Part shown: one piece after another, positions 5,918 to 14,257 of the stretch | Layout: every line of letters begins with the position of its first letter | How positions within the stretch are numbered: position 1 is the stretch's first letter | Translations under genes and position numbers: made by a program | The notes under the pieces: model-generated | The model's database searches: none | What the model saw: only the letters and a program-made list of their open reading frames with translations | What the model was told of the DNA's origin: nothing | Source of the DNA: Clostridia bacterium | Lineage (GTDB): Bacteria > Bacillota > Clostridia > Lachnospirales > Cellulosilyticaceae | Reading direction: 5' to 3' | Length of the DNA stretch: 17,545 nt | NCBI GenBank assembly: GCA_029256345.1 | Contig: JAQSYC010000024.1 | Coordinates: forward strand, 1-17,545

Positions 5918-8234
5918 TTGTCCCCTCCATTTCTTTTTCATTAATCTGATTAACACTGTCCTTAGTCACGATGACTTCATCCTGTAGTTCATAATAATTG
6001 CCGCTTATATAAAAACCTATTTTTTTCCCCTCTAGTAGCTTAAAAACACTACTTCCCCTATTGATTTGTACGCCTATCACTCTGTTTTGATAACAAAGCT
6101 TAAAGCCATAACCTTCCCATTTATGAGGTATAACAGGGTTAAAAAACAGTCCAGTCTCTTTGATTCTAAGCCCTGCAAACCCATACACTATGCCCATATA
6201 GGTGCCTCCCATATTAGCTGTATGAATACCATCCTTTGTATTATGATGGGTGTTATCAAGGTCTAGTCTTGCCGTCTGCATAAAATACTCATAGGCTTTT
6301 TCAACATGACCCAGCTTTGAAGCTACGATACTAAAGATACATGTAGAAAGTGAAGAGTCGTGGGTTGTGATCTTCTCATAATACTCAAAGGAATTTTGAA
6401 TCGTCTGCAAATTTTGCTCATCTTCTAACAAAAAATGTGCCAACACCGTATCAGCCTGCTTACATACTTGATGTCTGTAAATATAAAGAGGATGGTAGTG
6501 TAGCAAAAGCGGATAGTGGTTTTGAGGTGTGTTTTCAAAATCCCACTGAGCTTTAGATAAAAAACTGTCATCCTGAGGATTGATAGCTAGTGCTTCGTCA
6601 TACGGCAGATACATCTTTTCTGAGGCTTCTCTCCAGCTTTGTACTTCCTCCTCTATGATATTCATTTTATCAGTCAGTGGCTCCATCCTGCTGTTTTCTT
6701 CGAGCAGCTGATAAGACTTAACCGCCCACTGTAAATGATATTTAGCCATGACATTGGTATAATAATTGTTATTAACGATACAGGTATACTCATCTGGGCC
6801 TGTAACTGCATCTATTCTGAAACTATCTTTTACATAATGTCCTGTATCCATCCACAGTCTGGCTGTCTCAAATAATACTTCTGCACCCTTTTCAATCATA
6901 AAGCGCACATCCCCCGTTGCCAAATAATATTGGACAAACATATAAGCTATATCCGCATTAATGTGATACTGCGCAGAGCCTGAAGGAAAATAGGCTGAGC
7001 ATTCACTGCCGGATATAGTTCGCCATGGGTATAGTGCTCCCTTCTGATGACTTAGCAGCCTTGCATTTTGCCTTGCATCCTCAAGCTTTTCATACCTATA
7101 GTTAAGGAGGTTTTTAGCTATCTGAGGGTTGGTTAAAATGAAAAACGGTAGCATATAGATTTCTGTGTCCCAAAAATAATGCCCTTCGTATCCTTCACCT
7201 GACAACCCCTTTGCTGCAATATTACTGTATTTGTCTTTGCCTACTGATTGTAGAAGCTGAAAAATACTAAAATGGATGCCCTGTTGGAGCATCGCATCGC
7301 CCTCTATCGTCACATCTGCCTTATCCCAAAAGGCGTCCAGATACTTTGTTTGGGCACTATAAAGCTCCTGCAGTGGTATCTTAACTGCTTCATACATACT
7401 GATTGCAGCTCCCTGACAACAGTCGGTGTGCCTGATTGAATCTGTAAAGATACAGTATTTCGTAAGTTTTTCTGTATCTCCTTCCTTTATATTGAATTTG
7501 ATCCTTGAAGTCAGCGAACGGGTATCACTGGTACTTTCCATCTCACTCCTTGTACTGATTATATGTTTAACAGCACTTACGATACTAAGTCCCGAAGCAC
7601 TGGTTTCAGAACAGATAAAATCCACATAATCTTCTCTTTTTATTTCTTTTACAGTCAAATGGTTTTCGAGCTCTGCTGCAACCCTTGGATCATTGGGATT
7701 AAAATAATTAGATACCTCTCCAAGCTGAGTTGAGATAAGGGTTAGTTCTCCTTCATAATTGATGGATTTAACCCCATACTCTATGACAACTAACTCTGGT
7801 TTTACAAAAGAGGCCATTCTCTTTATATCTATTTCGAGAATATGCCCTTGAGGGGATTTCCAAAGAATATGTCTATTGGTAAATCCTCCTCTCATATCCA
7901 ATACTCTTTTATAGTCTAATACCTCTCCTTCAAATACCGAAAACCTGTCCCCAGCGATAAAAAGCTCTATGCCTTGTACATCTGTGACGTTGATAATCTT
8001 TTGTTTCTTTTCTATAAAGCCTTGTAATTTTTCTCCGTGTTTAACCTCTGAAAAGTCGTAAAACCCATTGATATAAGTGCCTCTAATCGTATCATACGCT
8101 TCTTCATAACCTTCTTCAAAGTTTCCTCTAATCCCCACATAACCATTGGCTATATGAAAGAGCGTCTCATCTATTGTAAGCCTTGAGATATCTAGAAAAT
8201 GGCTGGTAATTTCCCATGTGCTTTTTGCTGTCAT
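5910..8234 (-). CDS. GH65 alpha-glucosyl disaccharide phosphorylase (maltose/trehalose/kojibiose/nigerose type)
   Basis: At 774 residues this is the usual length for GH65 inverting phosphorylases, which split an alpha-glucoside with phosphate into beta-glucose-1-phosphate and the leaving sugar. The N-terminal domain (about 1-290) is the beta sandwich, with IANGYVGIRGNFEEG near residues 28-42. The (alpha/alpha)6 barrel follows, with GHYFWDTEIY (351-360) and the general-acid glutamate Glu482 in VTGPDEYT. A KQAD motif and HDSSLS further on match the phosphate-binding region. The YPWRTISGSECSAYFPSGSAQYH segment lies in the substrate pocket, but I cannot assign the exact disaccharide from it. The nearest clear Shine-Dalgarno (AAGGAG) is 13 bases upstream, longer than usual. 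It is followed by pgmB and preceded by two permease genes, all in one operon. Confidence 0.93.
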   Translation of the reverse strand: MTAKSTWEITSHFLDISRLTIDETLFHIANGYVGIRGNFEEGYEEAYDTIRGTYINGFYDFSEVKHGEKLQGFIEKKQKIINVTDVQGIELFIAGDRFSVFEGEVLDYKRVLDMRGGFTNRHILWKSPQGHILEIDIKRMASFVKPELVVIEYGVKSINYEGELTLISTQLGEVSNYFNPNDPRVAAELENHLTVKEIKREDYVDFICSETSASGLSIVSAVKHIISTRSEMESTSDTRSLTSRIKFNIKEGDTEKLTKYCIFTDSIRHTDCCQGAAISMYEAVKIPLQELYSAQTKYLDAFWDKADVTIEGDAMLQQGIHFSIFQLLQSVGKDKYSNIAAKGLSGEGYEGHYFWDTEIYMLPFFILTNPQIAKNLLNYRYEKLEDARQNARLLSHQKGALYPWRTISGSECSAYFPSGSAQYHINADIAYMFVQYYLATGDVRFMIEKGAEVLFETARLWMDTGHYVKDSFRIDAVTGPDEYTCIVNNNYYTNVMAKYHLQWAVKSYQLLEENSRMEPLTDKMNIIEEEVQSWREASEKMYLPYDEALAINPQDDSFLSKAQWDFENTPQNHYPLLLHYHPLYIYRHQVCKQADTVLAHFLLEDEQNLQTIQNSFEYYEKITTHDSSLSTCIFSIVASKLGHVEKAYEYFMQTARLDLDNTHHNTKDGIHTANMGGTYMGIVYGFAGLRIKETGLFFNPVIPHKWEGYGFKLCYQNRVIGVQINRGSSVFKLLEGKKIGFYISGNYYELQDEVIVTKDSVNQINEKEMEGTNA

Positions 8235-8244
8235 ATGTTCTTCA

Positions 8245-9087
8245 CTACTCCTTTATAGCCCCTGAAATCAGTCCCGATACAATTTGTTTTTGGAATAAAA
8301 GTACCACAATAAGTGTTGGCACCGTTACAACGATAGTAGCTGCCGATACCTGACCCCATAATATTTCAAATTGACTCCTTAAAAAAGATACTGCCACAGG
8401 TACTGTGTGGTATTCTTTATTGGTATTAAGGGTAATTGTTAAGAGGTATTCATTCCATGCTGATATAAAAGTAATAATCGCTGTTGTAAATACCCCTGGT
8501 GCTGCAAGAGGAAAAATAACTTTTGTAAGCGTCTGAAATGGGGTAGCCCCATCTATCTTGGCGGATTCTTCAATTGCCAGAGGAATTTTGTTAAAATGTG
8601 TCACCATAATCCACACAGCTGCCGGCAAGGTAATCGTTGAATACGGCAAAACTACAAAATAGCTGTTTGTCAGATTAAGTGCTGTAAACAAATTGTAGAT
8701 CGGACCTACTACAATCATCTGAGGAAACATAGAAATCACAAGTATCAATCCTAATAAAATATTTTTTCCTATAAAATTAAATCTCGAAATAGCATAGGAA
8801 GCAAGTATGGCAATACTGACTACGTACAGCGTCGTTGTGGTTGATACCACAAAGCTGTTCCATACTGAAAGCAACATCTCTTTTTCGAAAATAACTGTCC
8901 TATAGTGATCTAAGACAGCTCTTCCTGCGTAAATCGAATAAGCCCCGTCTCCAAATATTTCATTTGTAGGTTTAATCGAAGTCACAAGAATCCAAAAGAA
9001 GGGAAATATGATAATCCCCATAAAAAGTGCTATAAAAACAGCAAATACCACTCTCCACACGCCTGCATTGGTCTGCGTTTTATTCAT
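8245..9087 (-). CDS. ABC sugar transporter permease, MalG-like
   Basis: This 280-residue inner-membrane permease has about six membrane helices, beginning at residues 12-35. The ATPase-docking EAA loop is AIEESAKIDGATPFQTLTKVIFPLAAPG (about 171-198), the classical form of carbohydrate uptake family 1. The Shine-Dalgarno is GGGGGAG, close before ATG. It lies 11 bases after the MalF-like gene and 10 bases before the GH65 gene, within one operon. It would form the transport channel with the MalF-like subunit. No ATPase gene is nearby, which is common in Firmicutes that share an MsmX-type ATPase among sugar transporters. Confidence 0.94.
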   Translation of the reverse strand: MNKTQTNAGVWRVVFAVFIALFMGIIIFPFFWILVTSIKPTNEIFGDGAYSIYAGRAVLDHYRTVIFEKEMLLSVWNSFVVSTTTTLYVVSIAILASYAISRFNFIGKNILLGLILVISMFPQMIVVGPIYNLFTALNLTNSYFVVLPYSTITLPAAVWIMVTHFNKIPLAIEESAKIDGATPFQTLTKVIFPLAAPGVFTTAIITFISAWNEYLLTITLNTNKEYHTVPVAVSFLRSQFEILWGQVSAATIVVTVPTLIVVLLFQKQIVSGLISGAIKE

Positions 9088-9098
9088 TTTATCTCCCC

Positions 9099-10325
9099 CT
9101 AACTTTTAGACATAAGGTCTGTACCTAATACTTTAACAAACAGCGTAGCTATTGCCGCCACACATATAAACATCATCACAACAACAACTGACCCATAACC
9201 AAAATTTGTTTGTCCAAACATAATCTTATAAGCATAAATCGATAAGGTCTCTGTAGACCCACCCGGTCCTCCCCCTGTTAAAACCGCAATGAGGTCATAT
9301 ACCCTAAAGGCATCCAGTGTCCTAAACAATAAGGCTACCAATATAGCTGGTTTTAGGAGTGGCATTGTAATAGAAAGAAAGGTTCTTATTTTGCCAGCAC
9401 CGTCAATTTGTGAGCTTTCATAAAGACCGCCATCTATCGTTTGAAGGCCTCCTAAAATAAGCAGTGCCATGTAAGGTGTTGTTTTCCATACGTCCGCAAT
9501 AATAGCACATACCATGGCTCCGCCGCTTGTGAGCAAAAGCTGCTCTGCACTTTGTACTAGCCCTATATCTGCAAATAGTTTGGCTATAATACCGCTGCCA
9601 CCGTCATACATATAACTCCACATCAGTGCCGATACTGCTGTAGGGATTGCCCATGGAATAAGAGATATGGTTCTGATGATACCAATCCCCTTCATTGCTT
9701 TATTCATAATCATGGCTAGGGCAAGCCCTAACATAAATTCTATGAATACAGAAACTGATGTAAACAAAACTGTATTTTTAAGGGCTGACCAAAACCTCAA
9801 ATCCTTTAATACCTGTTTATAAGCTGTAAATCCTATGAAATTCGAACCAATGATACTTTTATCCAGGTCATCCATAACGAGCTGAATGTTTTCCCTATTT
9901 CCAAGTTCTACATCTCTATTGGCTTCATAAAGCTTTGTCACATCCGCTCTTACCTCTGCCATAAATGTCTCTATCTTTTTGGCCTCACTGCCAGATAATT
10001 TTATATTTTGATTTTGTTCTGAGTAAGAAGCTGCCATTTCACTCACATATCCCATAATTCTTTCAAACTCTTGTTTTTGATCACCTGCTTCTATAAACGC
10101 CATATCCTTTTTAAGATAATAAGCAATATATTTAGCATTTTCGTTAAATCCGCTGGTATTAAAGCTGCTGTCTAAAAACATCTTTGAGTTTTGCTGATCA
10201 TTTAAACGGTAATCAAAGACGGTATATTTAATGGAGTCTACTATGGGCCAAATAGAAAAAATAGAGATAATGACAAGTATCGGTAATATAAATAGAAATT
10301 CCTTTAAAGATATTCTTTTGCTCAC
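9099..10325 (-). CDS. ABC sugar transporter permease, MalF-like, with large extracellular insertion
   Basis: This 408-residue membrane protein is about 110-120 residues longer than typical Firmicute MalF-like subunits. The extra length lies between the first helix (about 11-31) and the conserved FIGFTAYKQVLKDLRFWSALKNT (about 163-185). That segment (about 42-160) is hydrophilic and looks helical (GSEAKKIETFMAEVRADVTKLYEAN), facing outside the cell. The usual permease core follows, with the EAA loop YESSQIDGAGKIRTFLSITMPLLKPA (about 302-327) and GGGPGGSTETLSIYAY. Translation starts at GTG (10323-10325) after a GGGG-rich ribosome site. It is the second gene of the sugar operon, separated from the binding-protein gene by a hairpin. 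Confidence 0.92.
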   Translation of the reverse strand: MSKRISLKEFLFILPILVIISIFSIWPIVDSIKYTVFDYRLNDQQNSKMFLDSSFNTSGFNENAKYIAYYLKKDMAFIEAGDQKQEFERIMGYVSEMAASYSEQNQNIKLSGSEAKKIETFMAEVRADVTKLYEANRDVELGNRENIQLVMDDLDKSIIGSNFIGFTAYKQVLKDLRFWSALKNTVLFTSVSVFIEFMLGLALAMIMNKAMKGIGIIRTISLIPWAIPTAVSALMWSYMYDGGSGIIAKLFADIGLVQSAEQLLLTSGGAMVCAIIADVWKTTPYMALLILGGLQTIDGGLYESSQIDGAGKIRTFLSITMPLLKPAILVALLFRTLDAFRVYDLIAVLTGGGPGGSTETLSIYAYKIMFGQTNFGYGSVVVVMMFICVAAIATLFVKVLGTDLMSKS

Positions 10326-10392
10326 GTCCCCGTCCCCCCAACTATGCTATTGATATGAAAATAGGATAACCTTTTATTTTGAATACAGATGA

Positions 10393-10420
10393 GAATAGGA
10401 CACCTACTAGGAGTCCTATC
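10393..10420 (-). other. Intergenic mRNA hairpin between binding-protein and permease genes
   Basis: On the minus strand an 8-bp stem (GATAGGAC with GTCCTATT, one G-T pair) continues past one mismatch into three more pairs and a 3-base loop. No T run follows, so it is not a full terminator. Hairpins at this place in sugar ABC operons commonly protect the upstream binding-protein message or reduce read-through, which gives more binding protein than permease. Confidence 0.6.
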
Positions 10421-10436
10421 CCCATCATGAAATATT

Positions 10437-11711
10437 TTATTGTTTCAATGCTTCTTCCAGTGTCTTAACCGTTGTGTCTATATCTTGACTGCCTGATAAG
10501 TATTTATGAACATTCACTTGCACTGTATCTGATACTTTTGCATATTCTGCACTTACAGGTCTTGAAATGGTTGATTGAAGCGCCTTTTGAAAACCTGGGA
10601 AGTTAAGAAGTTCATTAGCTTTTTTGATTTCTTCGTCATTAAGCAGTGCATTAAATCCTGGTAAATAACCACCCTGTGTAGAATTGATTTTTTGTCCTTC
10701 TTGACCTGCAACAAAAGACATAAATGCCCATGCGCCTTCTGGACTCTTAGAGTTTTTATTCATAGATAATAGCCATCCCCCTACAACATTACCCGTTGGA
10801 AGAGGTGCAATACTGATTTGATCTGGTTTAACCTTTGATGTCTCTCCTTTAATGAGTCCATATTGATAAGGCCAGTTTCTTGAAAATACTGATTTGCCTT
10901 GTGTAAAGCTTGTATCCGTAGCCCCCTCATCATAGTTCAAAATATCAGCTGGCACTGCTTTTGATTCCACGAATTTCTTCATTGTTTCAAGTCCGCTTTT
11001 CAAATTAGTATAGCTGTTTGTAAACTCTGAAGCATTACAGGTTAGGCCTTCATACTGTTTGGACTGGAACACATAACCTGTCTCTGTACCACCTTGACCA
11101 CTGTATTTTTCAGCCATTTCATAAAAATCATCATATGTATAGTCTCCGCTTTCCAGCTTTTTAGCATCTTCTTCACTTACTATATCTGTACGAAAATATA
11201 ATAGACCTAAATCTGGGAAGTAAGGCAGCGTGTACTGTTTGCCTTGATATTTACCGGATGCCATAGACCCTGCATTAAAATCTGTTTCATTAAACCCTGC
11301 TTCATCCATTAACATATCCAGTGCTTCTATATAACCTGCTGCTGCGAACTCTCCAGCCCATACAACATCCAATGACATCACATCATATTCATCTGAACCT
11401 GATGATAAGGAAGTCAGCAATTGATCATGCATTTGCCCTGAATCATTAGTAAATTCAACAATTTCTGCTTCATATTCATTTTGAGCACTGTTAAAGGAAC
11501 TAATCAATGTTTCAAGTGCTGGTGTACTATCTGCCTGCACTGCAAATTTGATTTTTATTTTTTCAGTCGGCACACTTTCTTCTTTTGGAGCTTCTGCTGC
11601 TGGTGCCTCTGCCTTAACCTCAGCTGCTGGTTTCTGGGCTGCATTTCCTGCGCACCCTACACTTGCAATAGTCATCGCTGCTACAGCTAAAATACTTAAC
11701 CATTTTCTCAT
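10437..11711 (-). CDS. Extracellular sugar-binding lipoprotein of ABC transporter
   Basis: This 424-residue family 1 solute-binding protein would capture the disaccharide outside the cell and deliver it to the two permeases. A signal peptide (MRKWLSILAVAAMTIASVGC) ends in a lipidation cysteine at residue 20. An Ala/Pro/Glu/Lys-rich linker follows to about residue 50, then the binding domain starting at KIKIKFAVQAD. Features typical of the family include DVMSLDVVWAGEFAAAGYIEAL, GKQYTLPYFPDLGLLYFRTDI and the C-terminal GAWAFMSFVAGQEGQK. AAGGGGG lies seven bases before ATG. As first gene of the operon it faces a divergent AraC-type regulator across 189 bases. The sugar it binds is inferred from the GH65 gene downstream. 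Confidence 0.93.
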   Translation of the reverse strand: MRKWLSILAVAAMTIASVGCAGNAAQKPAAEVKAEAPAAEAPKEESVPTEKIKIKFAVQADSTPALETLISSFNSAQNEYEAEIVEFTNDSGQMHDQLLTSLSSGSDEYDVMSLDVVWAGEFAAAGYIEALDMLMDEAGFNETDFNAGSMASGKYQGKQYTLPYFPDLGLLYFRTDIVSEEDAKKLESGDYTYDDFYEMAEKYSGQGGTETGYVFQSKQYEGLTCNASEFTNSYTNLKSGLETMKKFVESKAVPADILNYDEGATDTSFTQGKSVFSRNWPYQYGLIKGETSKVKPDQISIAPLPTGNVVGGWLLSMNKNSKSPEGAWAFMSFVAGQEGQKINSTQGGYLPGFNALLNDEEIKKANELLNFPGFQKALQSTISRPVSAEYAKVSDTVQVNVHKYLSGSQDIDTTVKTLEEALKQ

Positions 11712-11750
11712 TCAAATTCCCCCTTGAATTTTTATTATCTTCCTTAATTT

Positions 11751-11770
11751 AACCAGAACTACCGAGAACT
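11751..11770 (-). promoter_or_regulatory. Tandem 10-bp direct repeat upstream of the sugar operon, candidate activator site
   Basis: On the minus strand AGTTCTCGGT is followed at once by AGTTCTGGTT (8 of 10 identical). It lies 40-60 bases before the binding-protein start. A GATAAT element at 11739-11734 would put the second copy over the -35 position, the arrangement expected of an AraC-type activator. An alternative -10, TATAAC at 11790-11785, would instead place the repeat after the transcription start. Confidence 0.35.
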
Positions 11771-11823
11771 GCTCTAGTTTTTATGTTATAAATTTATTTT
11801 ATACTATTTATACCAATTAGTAT

Positions 11824-11851
11824 TTTACTATTTTAATAAAAGTATTATAAT
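11824..11851 (+). promoter_or_regulatory. Probable promoter of the AraC-family gene
   Basis: TTTACT and a perfect TATAAT are separated by 16 bases, about 50 bases before the ATG at 11901. Immediately upstream, an imperfect inverted repeat (ATACTA at 11801 and TAGTAT at 11818) may be a regulator site, but the stretch is so AT-rich that chance is possible. Confidence 0.4.
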
Positions 11852-11900
11852 ATTAATGAATAAACTATCTATAAGTTGAGCACTAAGGAGCGTACTTTTT

Positions 11901-13019
11901 ATGGAACATAGTTATTTTCAAAATATACTTTTAGAAAAAATAGAACTTTTTAATTATTTTTCTAACCTGCCTATTCGTTTATATAGTAACAATGTCCTAA
12001 TAGGGCATTTTCCAGAAAAGCACCCTTCTATCAAGCACCTATTAGGCTCTCAAGAAGGTTTCTTGAATCTTGTTTTTAGTGAAAATCAGTTTTTTACCTG
12101 CCAGTATATCTCTAATGATTATTATGAGTATTTTATAGCTTTTGAACTTGACCCTATTTTTCTTATTATGGCAGGTCCATTTTTAGATGAAGCGATGTAT
12201 GATGCTAAGCTTTCTACGCTTATTAAACGACATACTCTTCCTATTAAAATGAAAGGCAAACTGCAGGATTATTTTTCTAAGCTTATGGTGATAGATAATA
12301 CCAAATGCTTCTATATTAATAAGCTTTTAATGACTCTTTTTACTGATCATTTAAACCCTGCTCCAAAAGAAACCCATTCTTCCGAGCAGTCCATTCCGGA
12401 GAATTACTTTGTCACAACCTATAAAAATAGATTAACAATGTTCCAGCATCCTCCCTATTTTTTAGAACAGGTGATTATCAAACTCATTAAAAGCGGCACC
12501 AAGGCTAACGCCTCTCAAATTCTCTCTGAAATCAATTCCCTTAACAGAGCCAAACTTTCTGATAACCCCTTGCGTTCACTAAAAAATTCGCTTATCTGTT
12601 CCTGTACCATTTTCACCAGAGCTGCTATAAAAGGTGGTGTAACCGATGATGATGCTTTCACCCTTAGTGATGCTTTTATTTATGAGATCGAAAAAACTGA
12701 CTCTATGTCTGAGCTGGATAAACTGGAATACAGAATGGTTGAAACCTTTATTGACAAAGTTCATCATGTAAGCACCTTTAAATTTTCTCTTGTTATCCGC
12801 AATACTATGACCTATATCATGAATCACCTATCCGAAAAGTTAACACTTCATGTCATTGCTGAAAATGTTTATGTACACCCTAACTATTTAAGTGCTCTCT
12901 TTAAGAAGGAAGTGGGTATAACATTATTTCAGTATATTCTCAAAAGGCGCATTGAAGAATCTACCTATTTCTTAAAATACAGCAATGAATCCATTGCAGA
13001 TATTGCTTACTTTGCATAA
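11901..13019 (+). CDS. AraC family transcriptional regulator, truncated in its second helix-turn-helix
   Basis: The protein has 372 residues. Residues 1-290 are a sensory region typical of Firmicute AraC regulators beside sugar operons (PIRLYSNNVLIGHFPE, then MAGPFLDE). The AraC DNA-binding domain begins near residue 300 (MTYIMNHLSEKLTLHVIAENVYVHPNYLSALFKKEVGITLFQYILKRRIEE) with an intact first helix-turn-helix. It ends abruptly at SIADIAYFA followed by TAA. Family members normally continue for about 35 residues, including the second recognition helix (FxSQSYFxRxFKK type) and a TPxQYR ending. No continuation was found in the other two frames downstream. AAGGAG lies 10 bases before ATG. Its position divergent from the sugar operon suggests it controls that operon, but the truncated protein may be impaired. 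Confidence 0.88.
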   Translation: MEHSYFQNILLEKIELFNYFSNLPIRLYSNNVLIGHFPEKHPSIKHLLGSQEGFLNLVFSENQFFTCQYISNDYYEYFIAFELDPIFLIMAGPFLDEAMYDAKLSTLIKRHTLPIKMKGKLQDYFSKLMVIDNTKCFYINKLLMTLFTDHLNPAPKETHSSEQSIPENYFVTTYKNRLTMFQHPPYFLEQVIIKLIKSGTKANASQILSEINSLNRAKLSDNPLRSLKNSLICSCTIFTRAAIKGGVTDDDAFTLSDAFIYEIEKTDSMSELDKLEYRMVETFIDKVHHVSTFKFSLVIRNTMTYIMNHLSEKLTLHVIAENVYVHPNYLSALFKKEVGITLFQYILKRRIEESTYFLKYSNESIADIAYFA

Positions 13020-13083
13020 ATAATCGCTTATCTGCAAAGCAAACCCTATGAACCGCATCTTACATTGATTATGTCCTTCTTGA

Positions 13084-14133
13084 TTACTTAGAGTGATTGA
13101 CCTTCTGCACACGATTTGTTAGTTCTTGTTCCGAGCTTATCGTTTCGTTATCTTGAAGCACTATTTCATAAGTTGTGTTACCATCTTCTAAATAGTAATA
13201 TACCCTTATGTTAGCGTACTGATAACCTGCATTTTGAAGAACTGCTATGACCTTATAGGCATCTTCCAGAAAAGCCCCTTCATTTTCATACACTTTTGGC
13301 ACCCTATTCTGTCCCTCTTTTTCTTTCCAGCTATAACCAGGCTGTAGCTGGATTTCGGCATTAATAGGTTCCTCTCCGCTAAATCTGTCATTAAGGTTGT
13401 ATTTAGCAATAGGAATACTCATATCTGCCTTAAGATTAATAGCGTAGTCTGTCAAATCTGTTTGATTTTCAATAAGCGTTGTAAGTACCATTTGAACTTG
13501 CTCCATCATGTTTCCAGTTGTTTGTGCATGATACCCATCTGAAATATAATCATGATTGCCATAATAAATAGTAGCTTTATTTCTCATATCATCTGTTTGA
13601 ACGACGTTGGCCTGATAACCACTCATTTTTAAAAATATCCGCTCGATGTTTTCTATCTGTAGTCTGCCTTCATAGTTTTCATCAATATACTGCTCTATAT
13701 TTGACTTAGCTTTTAAGTAGCCCTTTGGCGTTCCCCAAGTTTCGGCATAGTTACCTCCTGCTAAAATGACCAACAAAAGACCTATTATACTTAAAATTAT
13801 TTTCTGATTTTTTTTGGGATGCCGGATACCTTTTGCCAATATCACTGCAGCAAAAGTCGCAAATACTATGCCTATGATCATGAAAACTCCATATCCATAA
13901 TCATCTTTTAGACTTGCTATAAACAAGCCCCCCAAGAAAGCCGTCCCTACTATAACTAACCCATTTTCATAAAACAGTCTAAGTATAAAAGCAATGATGA
14001 TAATAAATGGAATTGTAATGATAATCCCTTTAACCTCATATGTAAACCATGTTGCCATAAATATAATGATTAAAGCTGCTACGGTGGGTAGCTTATAGTG
14101 GCTATACTTTGTAATGAATTTTTCTCTCATCAT
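13084..14133 (-). CDS. Membrane protein of unknown function with large extracytoplasmic domain
   Basis: The protein has 349 residues. Five membrane helices (about 15-30, 36-54, 57-74, 80-101, 110-127) are followed by a soluble domain of about 220 residues, probably outside the cell (GYLKAKSNIEQYIDENYEGRLQIENI and later KVIAVLQNAGYQYANIRVYYYLEDG). The early part of this domain recalls YfjL-like or PepSY-like folds of Firmicute surface proteins, but I do not recognise it firmly. Two adjacent ATG codons follow AAGGAGG by 5 and 8 bases, so either may start. An extended -10 element lies just upstream. It is transcribed alone, divergent from the DUF4342/two-component operon and convergent with the AraC gene. 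Confidence 0.8.
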   Translation of the reverse strand: MMREKFITKYSHYKLPTVAALIIIFMATWFTYEVKGIIITIPFIIIIAFILRLFYENGLVIVGTAFLGGLFIASLKDDYGYGVFMIIGIVFATFAAVILAKGIRHPKKNQKIILSIIGLLLVILAGGNYAETWGTPKGYLKAKSNIEQYIDENYEGRLQIENIERIFLKMSGYQANVVQTDDMRNKATIYYGNHDYISDGYHAQTTGNMMEQVQMVLTTLIENQTDLTDYAINLKADMSIPIAKYNLNDRFSGEEPINAEIQLQPGYSWKEKEGQNRVPKVYENEGAFLEDAYKVIAVLQNAGYQYANIRVYYYLEDGNTTYEIVLQDNETISSEQELTNRVQKVNHSK

Positions 14134-14156
14134 TTACACCTCCTTTCCTCCTATGA

Positions 14157-14165
14157 ATTATAGCA
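14157..14165 (-). promoter_or_regulatory. Extended -10 promoter of the five-helix membrane protein gene
   Basis: On the minus strand it reads TGC followed by a perfect TATAAT, the extended -10 form that can work with a poor -35. No good -35 was seen 17 bases upstream. It lies only about 24 bases before the start codon, so the leader would be very short. Confidence 0.55.
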
Positions 14166-14196
14166 CATTTTTCAAAATTCAGTATATATATTGGTT

Positions 14197-14248
14197 TTCT
14201 TATCTATTTCTAATCAAATTCTAATCTTTTGTTTAGCGTTTTCTCATA
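14197..14248 (+). promoter_or_regulatory. Direct repeats with 11-bp period, candidate OmpR-family binding site
   Basis: TTCTTATC at 14197, TTCTAATC at 14208 and TTCTAATC at 14219 recur exactly every 11 bases. A weaker copy, TTCTCATA, lies in the same phase at 14241, and the 14230 position is degenerate. Direct repeats with an 11-bp period are how PhoB/OmpR-type response regulators bind. The site is 56 bases upstream of an operon encoding such a regulator, with TATAAT 10 bases after the last copy. Confidence 0.6.
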
Positions 14249-14257
14249 ATCCTATCC

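Noticed and set aside
11801..11823. Inverted repeat ATACTA/TAGTAT in the AraC-sugar operon gap
   Set aside because: Short arms in very AT-rich sequence; chance is a sufficient explanation without conservation data.
13013..13040. Inverted repeat CTTTGCA/TGCAAAG at the AraC stop as a terminator
   Set aside because: A 7-bp stem with a long loop and no T run on either side is too weak to call.
13009..13083. Frameshift that would restore the AraC C terminus
   Set aside because: The other two frames after SIADIAYFA give short unrelated peptides before a stop, with no SQSYF/FKK pattern, so loss of sequence is likelier than a single shift.
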